Shown piece after piece: positions 1 through 7,484 of a stretch of 21,951 nt of DNA (its first letter is position 1; each line of letters begins with the position of its first letter). Below the pieces are notes generated by a model. That model saw nothing but the letters and a program-made list of their open reading frames with translations. It did no database searches and was not told the origin of the DNA. Source of the DNA: JANNHP01 sp031404455 (lineage in GTDB: Bacteria > Planctomycetota > JAJSAM01 > JAJVHW01); assembly GCA_031404455.1 (NCBI GenBank), contig JANNHP010000139.1, forward strand, positions 1 through 21,951, given 5' to 3'. Made by a program: the position numbers and the translations under genes.

Positions 1-99
1 GAGGCGATCACGTTGCAGATCGGGTCGTTGATCGACTTCGCAGAAGTCCGCACCGCCGCGGAGCTCTTCGGCGCGCAGCCGACGCGCCGCACCGCGTAA
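1..99 (+). CDS. 3' end of an unidentified gene
   Basis: Frame 1 is open from the left edge to a TAA at 97-99, giving 32 C-terminal residues that end in AQPTRRTA. Third codon positions are nearly all G or C, as in the genes downstream, which supports real coding. No domain can be recognised from so short a tail. About 190 bases separate it from the next gene, which has its own promoter-like box, so it is probably not in that operon. Confidence 0.45.
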   Translation, partial: EAITLQIGSLIDFAEVRTAAELFGAQPTRRTA

Positions 100-274
100 T
101 CGAAGCGTCGAGGCGGCAGCGGCCAGCACGCCATGCGGGGAACGAGCCCGCGCAAGTGTCAACCAATGCGGGGTAACTCCACACCGCACGGGACACCGCT
201 TCCTCTCGCCGCTACCGCACGGAGGCTTCAGACAGCGTTGGCTCCTCGGCGCGAGATGTGACCCCGCCGGGGCG
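100..274. other. Intergenic stretch, no gene seen
   Basis: This gap lies between the truncated first gene and the box before the nuclease-like gene. Short ORFs on both strands look like chance readings of GC-rich DNA. A small palindrome, CCCCG-C-CGGGG at about 262-272, sits just before the TATCGT box and could be an operator, but nothing else supports that. Confidence 0.4.
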
Positions 275-280
275 TATCGT
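275..280 (+). promoter_or_regulatory. Probable leaderless -10 box (TATCGT)
   Basis: TATCGT matches TANNNT and ends 7 nt before the ATG at 288. There is no Shine-Dalgarno sequence between them. The same arrangement precedes six other leading genes here. It favours 288 over the upstream GTG at 258, which would lie before the box. Confidence 0.45.
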
Positions 281-287
281 GGCCGCG

Positions 288-1364
288 ATGTGGAGCTTCA
301 CGCCAGCGTTCTTGCAGTTCGTGAGTCGCGAGCCCGGCGCGCGACTGCTCGACGGCAACAAGAACGACACGGACACCAAGGCCGATGTCACGTTCTTCGA
401 CGATGCACTCGTCGTGGAACTCAAGGAGCTTCAGGAGGATCGCGCCGGGTCGATCCAGGCGTGGGCCGACGACCTCTGCCGACGCCACGGCATCGTGGTG
501 TACGGCTCCGTACCCCTCGACCAGGTCATTGCCCGGGCGCCCGATCCGGTCGCGGCGCGACGAGAGGCCGATGCCATCGCGATCGAACGGATTCGCGCCG
601 TGCTCAAGAAGGCGAGCAAGCAGATCCGGGCGAGCAAGGACCGCATCGGGCGTCCGGACGCACCCGGTGTGCTCGTGCTCGCGAACGCCGCGGACACCGT
701 GCTCTACCCCGAACTTGTCTTCTGGCATCTGCACGATCTCCTTCGACGCCGGAAGGAGGATGGCTCGCCCATGTACTCCGGAATCGACGGCATCTGGCTC
801 CACTGCGAGGTCTCGTCGCACGCGATTCGCGTCGCCGGGAACATGCCGGCGACGGTGACTGCCACACTTCAGCGTGATGACTCGTCGGTCAGTCGTGCCG
901 CGGCTGAGATGCTTCGCCGACTGCAGATTCGCTGGTCGAAGTTCTTGATGGTGCCGCTCTTCGTCGACGACGAGACGTACAAGGGCGGACCCGTGTCTGC
1001 TCTCTCGACCCGAGCGGTGGGCTTCCGTGCCGGTATCCCTGGCCCGATCCGAGCGATCGAGCAACTAGCACAGTACGGCCATGTCGGGGCGACTGCGACG
1101 ACGTGCAAGCACTGCGGAGCCGCCCTCGTCGGGCGTCCCGACGGTCAGGGTTGCCCGCCGCGCCACGAGATGCCGCAGGAAGGCATGCTCCTGACCTGGT
1201 TCGAGTGTCCGGACTGCGGCGGTGCAACCGACATCCGCGTCGCGGATACCGAGGATCCGCAGCTCTGCGGGTATCCGTGGACGGCGCACTGGGAGCAACT
1301 GCTCGCGCCGAATTGGCGTCGCTTCGTCGCCTGGCCGCGTCACGACCGACGGAACCCACCGTAA
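288..1364 (+). CDS. PD-(D/E)XK nuclease-like protein with C-terminal zinc ribbon
   Basis: The product is 358 aa. Near the N-terminus D33 is followed 11 residues later by E44-L-K46 at the end of a hydrophobic strand (ALVVELKEL), the arrangement of a PD-(D/E)XK nuclease core. A basic helical stretch follows at about 85-130 (KKASKQIRASKDR). The C-terminus has C273xxC276, C289 and C307xxC310, which looks like a treble-clef or zinc-ribbon fold and may bind nucleic acid. There is no signal peptide or membrane segment, so it is likely cytoplasmic. The frame opens at GTG 258, but ATG 288 is preferred because of the box at 275-280. The next gene begins 63 bases downstream on the same strand and also pairs a zinc ribbon with a nuclease-like core, which suggests a shared role, possibly in defence. 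The family was not recognised by name and the nuclease call is motif-based. Confidence 0.7.
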   Translation: MWSFTPAFLQFVSREPGARLLDGNKNDTDTKADVTFFDDALVVELKELQEDRAGSIQAWADDLCRRHGIVVYGSVPLDQVIARAPDPVAARREADAIAIERIRAVLKKASKQIRASKDRIGRPDAPGVLVLANAADTVLYPELVFWHLHDLLRRRKEDGSPMYSGIDGIWLHCEVSSHAIRVAGNMPATVTATLQRDDSSVSRAAAEMLRRLQIRWSKFLMVPLFVDDETYKGGPVSALSTRAVGFRAGIPGPIRAIEQLAQYGHVGATATTCKHCGAALVGRPDGQGCPPRHEMPQEGMLLTWFECPDCGGATDIRVADTEDPQLCGYPWTAHWEQLLAPNWRRFVAWPRHDRRNPP

Positions 1365-1411
1365 CCGCGTCTTCGCGGCGAGGCGGCGCTCTCACTGTCC
1401 GGCTTCACGCG

Positions 1412-1417
1412 TAGCCT
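1412..1417 (+). promoter_or_regulatory. Probable leaderless -10 box (TAGCCT)
   Basis: TAGCCT ends 10 nt before the ATG at 1428, with no Shine-Dalgarno sequence in between. The same hexamer, at nearly the same distance, precedes the gene at 4575. This suggests the 769-aa gene can be transcribed from its own promoter. Confidence 0.45.
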
Positions 1418-1427
1418 CGCGAGCCAC

Positions 1428-3737
1428 ATGGCTCGATCGGTCCACGTCAACCAGCGCCTCCGACCGTTGCGGCTGGCGTTCTTCGTCGCTCCGGACGACG
1501 AGGCCACGCTCATGCGCATCGTCGAGATCAACACGTGCCTCTGGGGCGGCATCTACAACCCCATAGTTCCGCTCTTCCGTGAGACGCCGGCGAACTGGGA
1601 CGCCGGGCATCGGGAGGTGATGCAGCCTCACGAGATCGTCGCGGGGTATCTCGGCACGTTCGAGCCGGACCTCTACGTCTTCTCGGATAAGGGCGCGGCG
1701 GACGGGCTTGGCCTGGATCCCCACTTGGTCCTGACTCTGGCCGATGTGCTCGACGAAGAGAGCCGGATCGCGGTCGGCGTGAGCGTGCTCGACCGGTACC
1801 GACACCTCTGGGACGAGACGTTCCGCTTCGTCCAGAAGGACCCGCCATCGATCGTGCTCCCGACAGTGAGTAGCTCCTTCTCGCCCGGCCTCGTCGCGGC
1901 TGCCTGTGGCCGGTTCCCGGGCGGCGCCGCCGACTACTTCGAGAGGAACTACCGCGATGTCTTCGAGCCGCGGGAGTCGCCGCTGAGTGCGACAGAGTTG
2001 TTCGATGTCCAATCGAGCCTCGACGCCGCGACGCCGCTTCGAATCGGGGCCAGCGGCCTCGGTCGGCTGGGGCGCCGGCATCAGGCCGTGCTCGTCCTCG
2101 ATCAGCAGCAACCCCTCGACCTCATCGACTACTGGAACCTCCGCGCGGTCGGTTGGCGAGTCGTGACGGTCCCCATCATGGCGTCGGCTGATCTGACAGA
2201 GCGTTCCTCGAAGTTCATCATCGAGAACCATGTTGCCTATCCGGAGAACCTGGAACTGAAGCAGAGGACCAGCGTCGTCCACACTAGATCCGTGCAGCAG
2301 GAGACGGTCATGGCGTGGACCAGCGGCTTCGAAGCGGCGACGCGCGAAGGGTTCCACCACTCGTGGTACCCGCGGTTGTGGGAGCCGGGTGTCGAGCGCC
2401 GGTACGACTTCGCGCGACCCGAACTGCGCGCCGGAGAGGCGCGTACCGAGTGCACCGTCGCGGAGGGGGCGATCACGTTTCATCCGCTGAAGCCGAAGTT
2501 CGAGGTTGACCACAACGTTGGAAAGCCGCGGTGGGCGGAGGTCGTCGAGGTTCGCGCTTACTCGTCGCGTGGCGACGTCGCCGCCGTGTGGCCCCGCAAT
2601 CTGACGCGAGTGCGTGACCTCCTCGATGCGATGGACTCGTCGTGGGACATGTCCACCAGCAGCGAGGGGGTCGTCATCCGCCGCACTTCTGAGATCGGCA
2701 CGTACCACTGGAAATTGCCCGATGGTCAACGGCTGACGCAACACTGGCTGAAGACGCGGGGCCGCGCGACGACGAGGTCGAGCGCAGGGCGGACCGCAGC
2801 GGAGCTACTGCGGATGCTGGAGGGTCCCTTCGGGGCGCATGTGATCGCGAACGCCGATCTCCTCACGTTCTTCAACTCCCTTGCACGGCCGGCACTGGTG
2901 AAGAGCGCCCGGTATCCGGACGTCGTTGGTCAACTGCGCCGCGCCTACGGGAACGACAAGGATCGCGCGAAGCGGGCGCTCGACCGCCTCGTCGATGCAC
3001 AGGCGCTCCGAGTGGGTCTCGACGTGAAGTGCCCGCTCTGCGATAGCTGGAACTGGTACTCACTGCCGGACCTGGCGGACACGTTGCGATGCGCGCGATG
3101 CCTGAGGGAGTTCCCGTTCCCGGCGACGAAGCCCTCGCGTAGCGACTGGTCTGCGTGGGCCTATCGTCCGCAGGGCCCATTCGCGATCGACAAGTACGCC
3201 GACGGCGCATACGCGGTCGCGTTGGCCCTCCGGTTCCTGACCGTGACCATGGAGGGCGAGGCGAGTTGGGCCACAGGGCTCCAAGTGGAAGGATTGCCCG
3301 GGACCGAACGGGAACGCGAGTTGGATGTCGTCGCGTGGTGGCGACGATCCTGGTTCGGCAGCGACGCACCCGTGTTGGTCCTCGGTGAGTGCAAGAGCTT
3401 CTCCGCCAAGTTTGGGCCGCGGTTCGGCGAGATCGTCGCCAGAGTCGCGGAGCCCCGCGATCGGGTCGTCCTCCTCTTCGCGACGCTCGACAGCGAACTA
3501 CAGGCCGATGAGAAGGCCGAGATCCGCAGCCTGCTGGAGACCGTTCGGAAGGCACTCCCAGGAGCTCGCGCCCTCGTACTCACAGCGCGCGAGCTCTTCA
3601 CTCGCGAGCGTTTTCCGCATTGCTGGGAGGACCAGGGCGAGCCGTTCACCCGTTGGGCCAAGGCTCGCGGATTCGAGAGTGACCTGGACCTCGTCTGCAA
3701 GGCGACTGAAGCGGTGTATCTCTCGGAGGCGAAGTGA
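1428..3737 (+). CDS. Large protein with zinc ribbon and C-terminal PD-(D/E)XK nuclease domain
   Basis: The product is 769 aa and has three parts. The N-terminal ~200 residues hold a hydrophobic strand (LRLAFFVAP), a CLWGGIYNPIVPLF stretch and FEPDLYVF, which look like an alpha/beta domain I cannot name. The middle is unassigned. A zinc ribbon follows with C535xxC538 and C555xxC558. The C-terminus has E631-L-D633, then 20 residues, then E654-C-K656 on a hydrophobic strand (PVLVLGECKSF), a good match to a restriction-endonuclease-like PD-(D/E)XK site. No signal peptide is visible. The start at ATG 1428 is supported by the box 10 nt upstream. The stop overlaps the next gene's GTG (GTGA), so the two are translationally coupled. 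Together with the preceding nuclease-like gene this suggests a nucleic-acid-targeting system; the trigger and target are unknown. Confidence 0.75.
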   Translation: MARSVHVNQRLRPLRLAFFVAPDDEATLMRIVEINTCLWGGIYNPIVPLFRETPANWDAGHREVMQPHEIVAGYLGTFEPDLYVFSDKGAADGLGLDPHLVLTLADVLDEESRIAVGVSVLDRYRHLWDETFRFVQKDPPSIVLPTVSSSFSPGLVAAACGRFPGGAADYFERNYRDVFEPRESPLSATELFDVQSSLDAATPLRIGASGLGRLGRRHQAVLVLDQQQPLDLIDYWNLRAVGWRVVTVPIMASADLTERSSKFIIENHVAYPENLELKQRTSVVHTRSVQQETVMAWTSGFEAATREGFHHSWYPRLWEPGVERRYDFARPELRAGEARTECTVAEGAITFHPLKPKFEVDHNVGKPRWAEVVEVRAYSSRGDVAAVWPRNLTRVRDLLDAMDSSWDMSTSSEGVVIRRTSEIGTYHWKLPDGQRLTQHWLKTRGRATTRSSAGRTAAELLRMLEGPFGAHVIANADLLTFFNSLARPALVKSARYPDVVGQLRRAYGNDKDRAKRALDRLVDAQALRVGLDVKCPLCDSWNWYSLPDLADTLRCARCLREFPFPATKPSRSDWSAWAYRPQGPFAIDKYADGAYAVALALRFLTVTMEGEASWATGLQVEGLPGTERERELDVVAWWRRSWFGSDAPVLVLGECKSFSAKFGPRFGEIVARVAEPRDRVVLLFATLDSELQADEKAEIRSLLETVRKALPGARALVLTARELFTRERFPHCWEDQGEPFTRWAKARGFESDLDLVCKATEAVYLSEAK

Positions 3738-4447
3738 TCCGCGCCGACCGCGCCGAGCCGTACTACCCCGGCAACGACGAGTGCCTCGTCTCGTTCCTCA
3801 TACCGTACGAGGAGTTCGTCGCGCGCTTCCGCGCCGCCCATCGCCAGATGGACGAGCGGGACCAGGAGCCGGGACCCTGCGAGTACTGGGCGTTCCGGTT
3901 CCCGTGCGGACTGTCCGTGTTCCTCGTCTACCACCCCACGCGACCGCCGGCGCCGGGCTGCTACGTCTACGCCAACCGACCCGAGATCGACCACCTCCTG
4001 CATCACATACCGATCGCCGACCGCGTGGAGTGGCGACTCGATCGTGCCCATCCGGAGGTCTTTCGCGAGCGGCACGGCGACGGCCATCCGACGACTTGCC
4101 CCTCGGATGCCACGACTGAACGGGGCGACGACGGACTCGCGGTTCCGGGTGCCTCGAACCTCCACGGCACGGTTCGGACCTCGCTCGGGAAGGCGGAGTT
4201 GGCGGCCGCGTTCGCAGCGCGGGGCTGGAGCACGCGCAAGTGCACCTGGGTCGACTTCGAGTTGAGGTGCGACGTCGCCGAATTGGTCCTTGAAGGGGAC
4301 GAACCATTCCTCCTTCACGGACCCGTCGCCGACATCCTCGTGAACGCGCCACGGATCGCCGACGTGCTCCGCGCAGTGGGCGCGACGTTCTCGCTGGAGT
4401 GCTACGCGCCGGATCGTCGCACGCTCTTGACGACGATCGAGGGCTGA
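3734..4447 (+). CDS. Uncharacterised 237-aa protein coupled to the nuclease gene
   Basis: The gene starts with GTG at 3734, overlapping the TGA of the 769-aa gene by four bases. A GGAGG at 3725-3729 lies 4 nt upstream, so translation is probably coupled and in a fixed ratio. The protein has no signal peptide, membrane segment or Cys-cluster. It appears to have two halves: residues ~1-110 with several aromatic strands (ECLVSFLIPYEEF, YWAFRFPCGLSVFLVYHP), and ~140-237 ending in a mixed helix/strand region. A low-complexity linker (HGDGHPTTCPSDATTE) separates them. I do not recognise the family. The coupling implies a partner role for the nuclease, such as an adaptor, immunity or control protein, but that is inference only. 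Confidence 0.75.
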   Translation: MIRADRAEPYYPGNDECLVSFLIPYEEFVARFRAAHRQMDERDQEPGPCEYWAFRFPCGLSVFLVYHPTRPPAPGCYVYANRPEIDHLLHHIPIADRVEWRLDRAHPEVFRERHGDGHPTTCPSDATTERGDDGLAVPGASNLHGTVRTSLGKAELAAAFAARGWSTRKCTWVDFELRCDVAELVLEGDEPFLLHGPVADILVNAPRIADVLRAVGATFSLECYAPDRRTLLTTIEG

Positions 4448-4559
4448 GCGACTGGCGCCGCCGCGCACCGGGTTGCGTCGCGCGGCAAATCTGGCGGGTC
4501 CACTGCGCCGAGTAGGAGCGCGCCGCCATCGCAGGTGCGTCGCCGTCCGGCCGCTTCGG

Positions 4560-4565
4560 TAGCCT
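4560..4565 (+). promoter_or_regulatory. Probable leaderless -10 box (TAGCCT)
   Basis: TAGCCT ends 9 nt before the ATG at 4575 and there is no Shine-Dalgarno sequence. It lies at the end of a 127-base gap, so the metallopeptidase/PIN pair is probably a separate transcription unit. The encoded Xre-type protein may bind near here to control its own gene, as is common for such pairs. Confidence 0.45.
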
Positions 4566-4574
4566 GAAGACTCG

Positions 4575-5720
4575 ATGATCCGAGTCGACGTCCGTCCCGA
4601 CATGCTCCGCTGGGCTCGCGAACGCGCGAGCCTCGGCGTCGAAGCACTGACCAAGCGGTTCCCCCACTTGGCGGACTGGGAGCGGGGTGATGCGCACCCG
4701 ACGCTGAAACAGCTCGAGCGGTTCGCCTCGGCGACCCACGTACCGATCGGGTTCCTGTTTCTTCCGACACCCCCGGTCGAGCGGCTGCCGATCCCGGACT
4801 TCCGGACACGCAGCAACGAGCGGATCGATCGCCCGAGTCCCGAACTCCTCGACACGATCTATGCATGCCAGCGGCGCCAGGAGTGGTATCGCGACTTCGC
4901 CCGCTCGATGGGCGAGGAGGCGTTGCCCTTCGTCGGCTCGGCTCGTCGAGGTAGCGACGTCGTCGCCTCGGCCGCGGTCATCCGAAGAGCACTCGGGTTC
5001 GATGTGGAGGCTCGCCGCCGGATGCCGACGTGGACGGACGCTCTGCGCGCGTTCATCGGACAAGCCGACTCGCTCGGCATCCTGGTCATGTGCAGCGGCG
5101 TCGTCGGCAACGACACGCACCGGCCGCTCGATCCCGAGGAGTTCTGCGGCTTCGCGCTACCAGACAGCCTCGCTCCGTTGGTCTTCATCAACGGCGCGGA
5201 CACCAAGAACGCGCAGATGTTCACCCTCGCGCATGAGTTGGCTCACGTGTGGCTCGGCGAGTCGGCCCTGTCCGACTCGACCCCGATGACCGTGCCGGAT
5301 GACGTGGTGGAGAGCTGGTGCAACCGGGTGGCCGCGGAGCTGCTCGTGCCCCTCGACGCCCTGCGCGAGACCTACGATCGGCACGCCGAGCTACGGCACG
5401 AGCTCGACAGATTGACCCGCTGGTTCAAGGTCAGCTCGCTCGTGATTCTCCGGCGCATGCACGACGCCGGCGGTCTGTCGCGGGAGGAGTTCTGGCACGA
5501 GTACCACCGGGAGGTCGCGCGACTTCGCGCGATCCCCCGTGGGCGCGGAGGCAGCTTCTACCTGACCCAGGCGGCACGGGTGAGCAAGCGGTTCGCTCGA
5601 GCACTTATCGCCAGCACCCTCGAGGGCAACACGCTGCAACGCGACGCGCTGCAGATGCTCGCGATCAAGAAGCTCGACACACTGCACGAGTTCGGCCGGT
5701 CGCTCGGGGTCGAGGCCTGA
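4575..5720 (+). CDS. Xre-type HTH / ImmA-IrrE family metallopeptidase
   Basis: The product is 381 aa. Residues ~8-60 form a diverged helix-turn-helix of the type found in COG2856 proteins, ending in IGFLFLPTPP and followed by the usual LPIPDFRT stretch. The zinc site is H220-E-L-A-H224 with the probable third ligand E255 in WCNRVAAELLVP, the standard ImmA/IrrE arrangement. Family members cleave repressors or other regulators; in toxin-antitoxin contexts they are paired with a PIN toxin and are thought to act as the antitoxin or regulator. The next gene's ATG overlaps this stop by one base (TGATG), which fits that pairing. The length and motifs are normal and the gene looks intact. Confidence 0.88.
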   Translation: MIRVDVRPDMLRWARERASLGVEALTKRFPHLADWERGDAHPTLKQLERFASATHVPIGFLFLPTPPVERLPIPDFRTRSNERIDRPSPELLDTIYACQRRQEWYRDFARSMGEEALPFVGSARRGSDVVASAAVIRRALGFDVEARRRMPTWTDALRAFIGQADSLGILVMCSGVVGNDTHRPLDPEEFCGFALPDSLAPLVFINGADTKNAQMFTLAHELAHVWLGESALSDSTPMTVPDDVVESWCNRVAAELLVPLDALRETYDRHAELRHELDRLTRWFKVSSLVILRRMHDAGGLSREEFWHEYHREVARLRAIPRGRGGSFYLTQAARVSKRFARALIASTLEGNTLQRDALQMLAIKKLDTLHEFGRSLGVEA

Positions 5721-6214
5721 TGGCGTACATCCTCGACTCGAACGTGTTCATCACTGCGAAGGACTCGCACTTCGGGTTCGACTTCTGCCCGGCGTTCTGG
5801 GACTGGCTCATCGCCGAGAATGCAGCAGGGAAGGTGTTCAGTATCGAACAGGTCGAGTCGGAGGTCAAAGCCGTCGCCGACGATCTCGCGGAGTGGGCTG
5901 ACGCGCGTGGGGCGGCGTTCTTCCTAAGGCCCGACCCTGCGCTCATCAAATCGCTCGGGCGCGTCAGCAACTGGGCGTCGACCCAGCGGTACGACGCCGC
6001 GGCCGTGAACCTGTTCCTGTCCGTCGCCGACTGCTACCTCGTCGCGCACGGACTCGCTCACGGACACACGGTGGTCACGCACGAGAAGCCGCGGAACTCC
6101 ACGAAGAAGATCATGATCCCGGAGGCGTGCATCGGACTCGGCGTCACCGTCATGACCCCGTTCGAGATGCTCCGCCGCGAGCGCGCTCGGTTCGTGCTCG
6201 GGCCGCGGGGGTAG
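5720..6214 (+). CDS. PIN-like protein, DUF4411 type (probable RNase toxin)
   Basis: The product is 164 aa, beginning MAYILDSNVFITAKD, the characteristic start of DUF4411 PIN-like proteins. Likely acidic active-site residues are D6, E46 or E48, and D104 in SVADCYLVAHG, followed by TVVTHEKP and the MIPEACIGLGV motif typical of this family. PIN proteins are usually Mg-dependent RNases. The reading frame is open far upstream inside the metallopeptidase gene, but ATG 5720, overlapping that gene's TGA, is the natural start because it gives the full family N-terminus. The pairing with an ImmA/IrrE-type gene is a known predicted toxin-antitoxin arrangement; which partner neutralises which is not shown by sequence. 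Confidence 0.87.
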   Translation: MAYILDSNVFITAKDSHFGFDFCPAFWDWLIAENAAGKVFSIEQVESEVKAVADDLAEWADARGAAFFLRPDPALIKSLGRVSNWASTQRYDAAAVNLFLSVADCYLVAHGLAHGHTVVTHEKPRNSTKKIMIPEACIGLGVTVMTPFEMLRRERARFVLGPRG

Positions 6215-6277
6215 CCGAAGGCGCCAGATCGCGACGACTCTCGGGTGCTCCGCGGCGAGCCGGTCGGTCGCGGGAGC

Positions 6278-6283
6278 TACCCT
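6278..6283 (+). promoter_or_regulatory. Probable leaderless -10 box for dinB (TACCCT)
   Basis: TACCCT fits TANNNT and ends 10 nt before the dinB ATG at 6294, with no Shine-Dalgarno sequence. I saw no convincing -35 hexamer and no clear LexA-type operator in the 79-base gap. Confidence 0.4.
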
Positions 6284-6293
6284 TGGCAGCGCC

Positions 6294-7469
6294 ATGCCGG
6301 ACCCGAGGACGCGCAAAATTTTACATGTCGACATGGACGCCTTCTATGCGTCCGTCGAACAGCTCGACCGGCCGGAACTGCGCGGACGGCCGGTGCTGGT
6401 CGGCGGAGACCGGCCGCGCGCGGTCGTGTGCGCGGCGTCGTACGAGTCGCGGAAGTTCGGGTGCCGCTCGGCGCAGCCGATGTCGGTCGCGCTGCGGATG
6501 TGCCCGCACGCCGTCGTCGTGCCGCCGCGGTTCGCGCGCTACCACGAGATCTCCGAGGCGATGTTCGCGATCCTGAAGGACGTGTCGCCGCTCGTCGAGC
6601 CGCTGTCCATCGACGAGGCGTTCGTCGATCTCACCGGCACGGAGCGCCTGCTCGGCCCCGCGGTGGAGGTCGCGCGCGGCATCCGGCGGCGGATCCGCGC
6701 GGAGCTCGGCGTCACGGCGTCGGTGGGCGTCGCGCCGAACAAGTTCCTCGCGAAGCTCGCGTCCGACCTCGACAAGCCCGACGGTCTGACGATCGTCGCG
6801 CCGGACCGCGTGAACGAGGTGCTCGACCCGCTCCCGATCGAGCGCATGTGGGGCGTCGGACCGGCCACGGCGTCGCGCTTCCACGCGCTCGGTGTCGGCA
6901 CGATCGGACAGCTTCGCGCGTGGACCGAGGAGCGTCTCGCGCAAGAGTTCGGCGCGCCGGCGGCGCGGCACTTCGCGCGGCTCGCGCGCGGCGAGGACGA
7001 CCGCGAGGTCATCCCCGATTCGCTGGCGAAGAGCATCGGCCAGGAAGAGACGTTCGAAGTGGACGTCGAGGATCCCACTGAGGTCCGCGACGTGCTCTTC
7101 GCGCAGGCCGAGGCGGTCGCGCGTCGCGTGCGGCGTCACGGGATGCGCGCCCGCGGCGTCACGGTGAAGATCCGCTACGGCGACTTCGAGACGATCACGC
7201 GCTCCTCGACGCTCGGCGAGGCGACCGACGTCACCGACGTCCTGCGCACGGCCGCAGCCGGGCTCTTCGACGTGTGGTCGGCGTCGTCCTTCCGGCCCGT
7301 GCGTCTCATCGGCATGACGGCCGCGCGGCTCTCCGAGGACGGCGCGCAACTCCCGCTCTTCGGCGCCGCGGAGACGGAGCGCAAGCGCCGTCTCGACCGC
7401 ACGCTCGACTCGCTGCACGATCGCTTCGGCTCGCGCGCGATCCGCCGGGGTCCGCCGGGCCGGGAGTAG
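6294..7469 (+). CDS. dinB: DNA polymerase IV (Y-family, DinB)
   Basis: The product is 391 aa, normal for the family. It begins with the palm motif HVDMDAFYASVE, where D13 is a metal ligand and Y18 the likely steric gate, and has the second catalytic motif LSIDEAF with D107 and E108. GVAPNKFLAKLASD and the WGVGPAT helix-hairpin-helix are also present. Near the C-terminus, QLPLF at 352-356 is a beta-clamp-binding peptide, placed before a final basic segment rather than at the very end. The enzyme performs error-prone translesion synthesis past lesions in DNA. The gene is convergent with the sulfatase downstream, with only 15 bases between the two stops. Its higher GC than the preceding island suggests it marks the return to core chromosome. 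Confidence 0.96.
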   Translation: MPDPRTRKILHVDMDAFYASVEQLDRPELRGRPVLVGGDRPRAVVCAASYESRKFGCRSAQPMSVALRMCPHAVVVPPRFARYHEISEAMFAILKDVSPLVEPLSIDEAFVDLTGTERLLGPAVEVARGIRRRIRAELGVTASVGVAPNKFLAKLASDLDKPDGLTIVAPDRVNEVLDPLPIERMWGVGPATASRFHALGVGTIGQLRAWTEERLAQEFGAPAARHFARLARGEDDREVIPDSLAKSIGQEETFEVDVEDPTEVRDVLFAQAEAVARRVRRHGMRARGVTVKIRYGDFETITRSSTLGEATDVTDVLRTAAAGLFDVWSASSFRPVRLIGMTAARLSEDGAQLPLFGAAETERKRRLDRTLDSLHDRFGSRAIRRGPPGRE

Positions 7470-7484
7470 GCCGCGCGACTCGAG

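Noticed and set aside
258..287. GTG 258 as the start of the first nuclease-like gene
   Set aside because: It lies before the TATCGT box at 275-280, and the extra ten residues look like non-coding sequence; ATG 288 fits the start pattern of the other leading genes.
5318..5719. N-terminal extension of the PIN protein
   Set aside because: This stretch is the shifted frame of the metallopeptidase gene. The DUF4411 N-terminus begins exactly at ATG 5720.
6215..6293. LexA/SOS box before dinB
   Set aside because: I saw no convincing palindromic operator in this short gap, only the TACCCT box.
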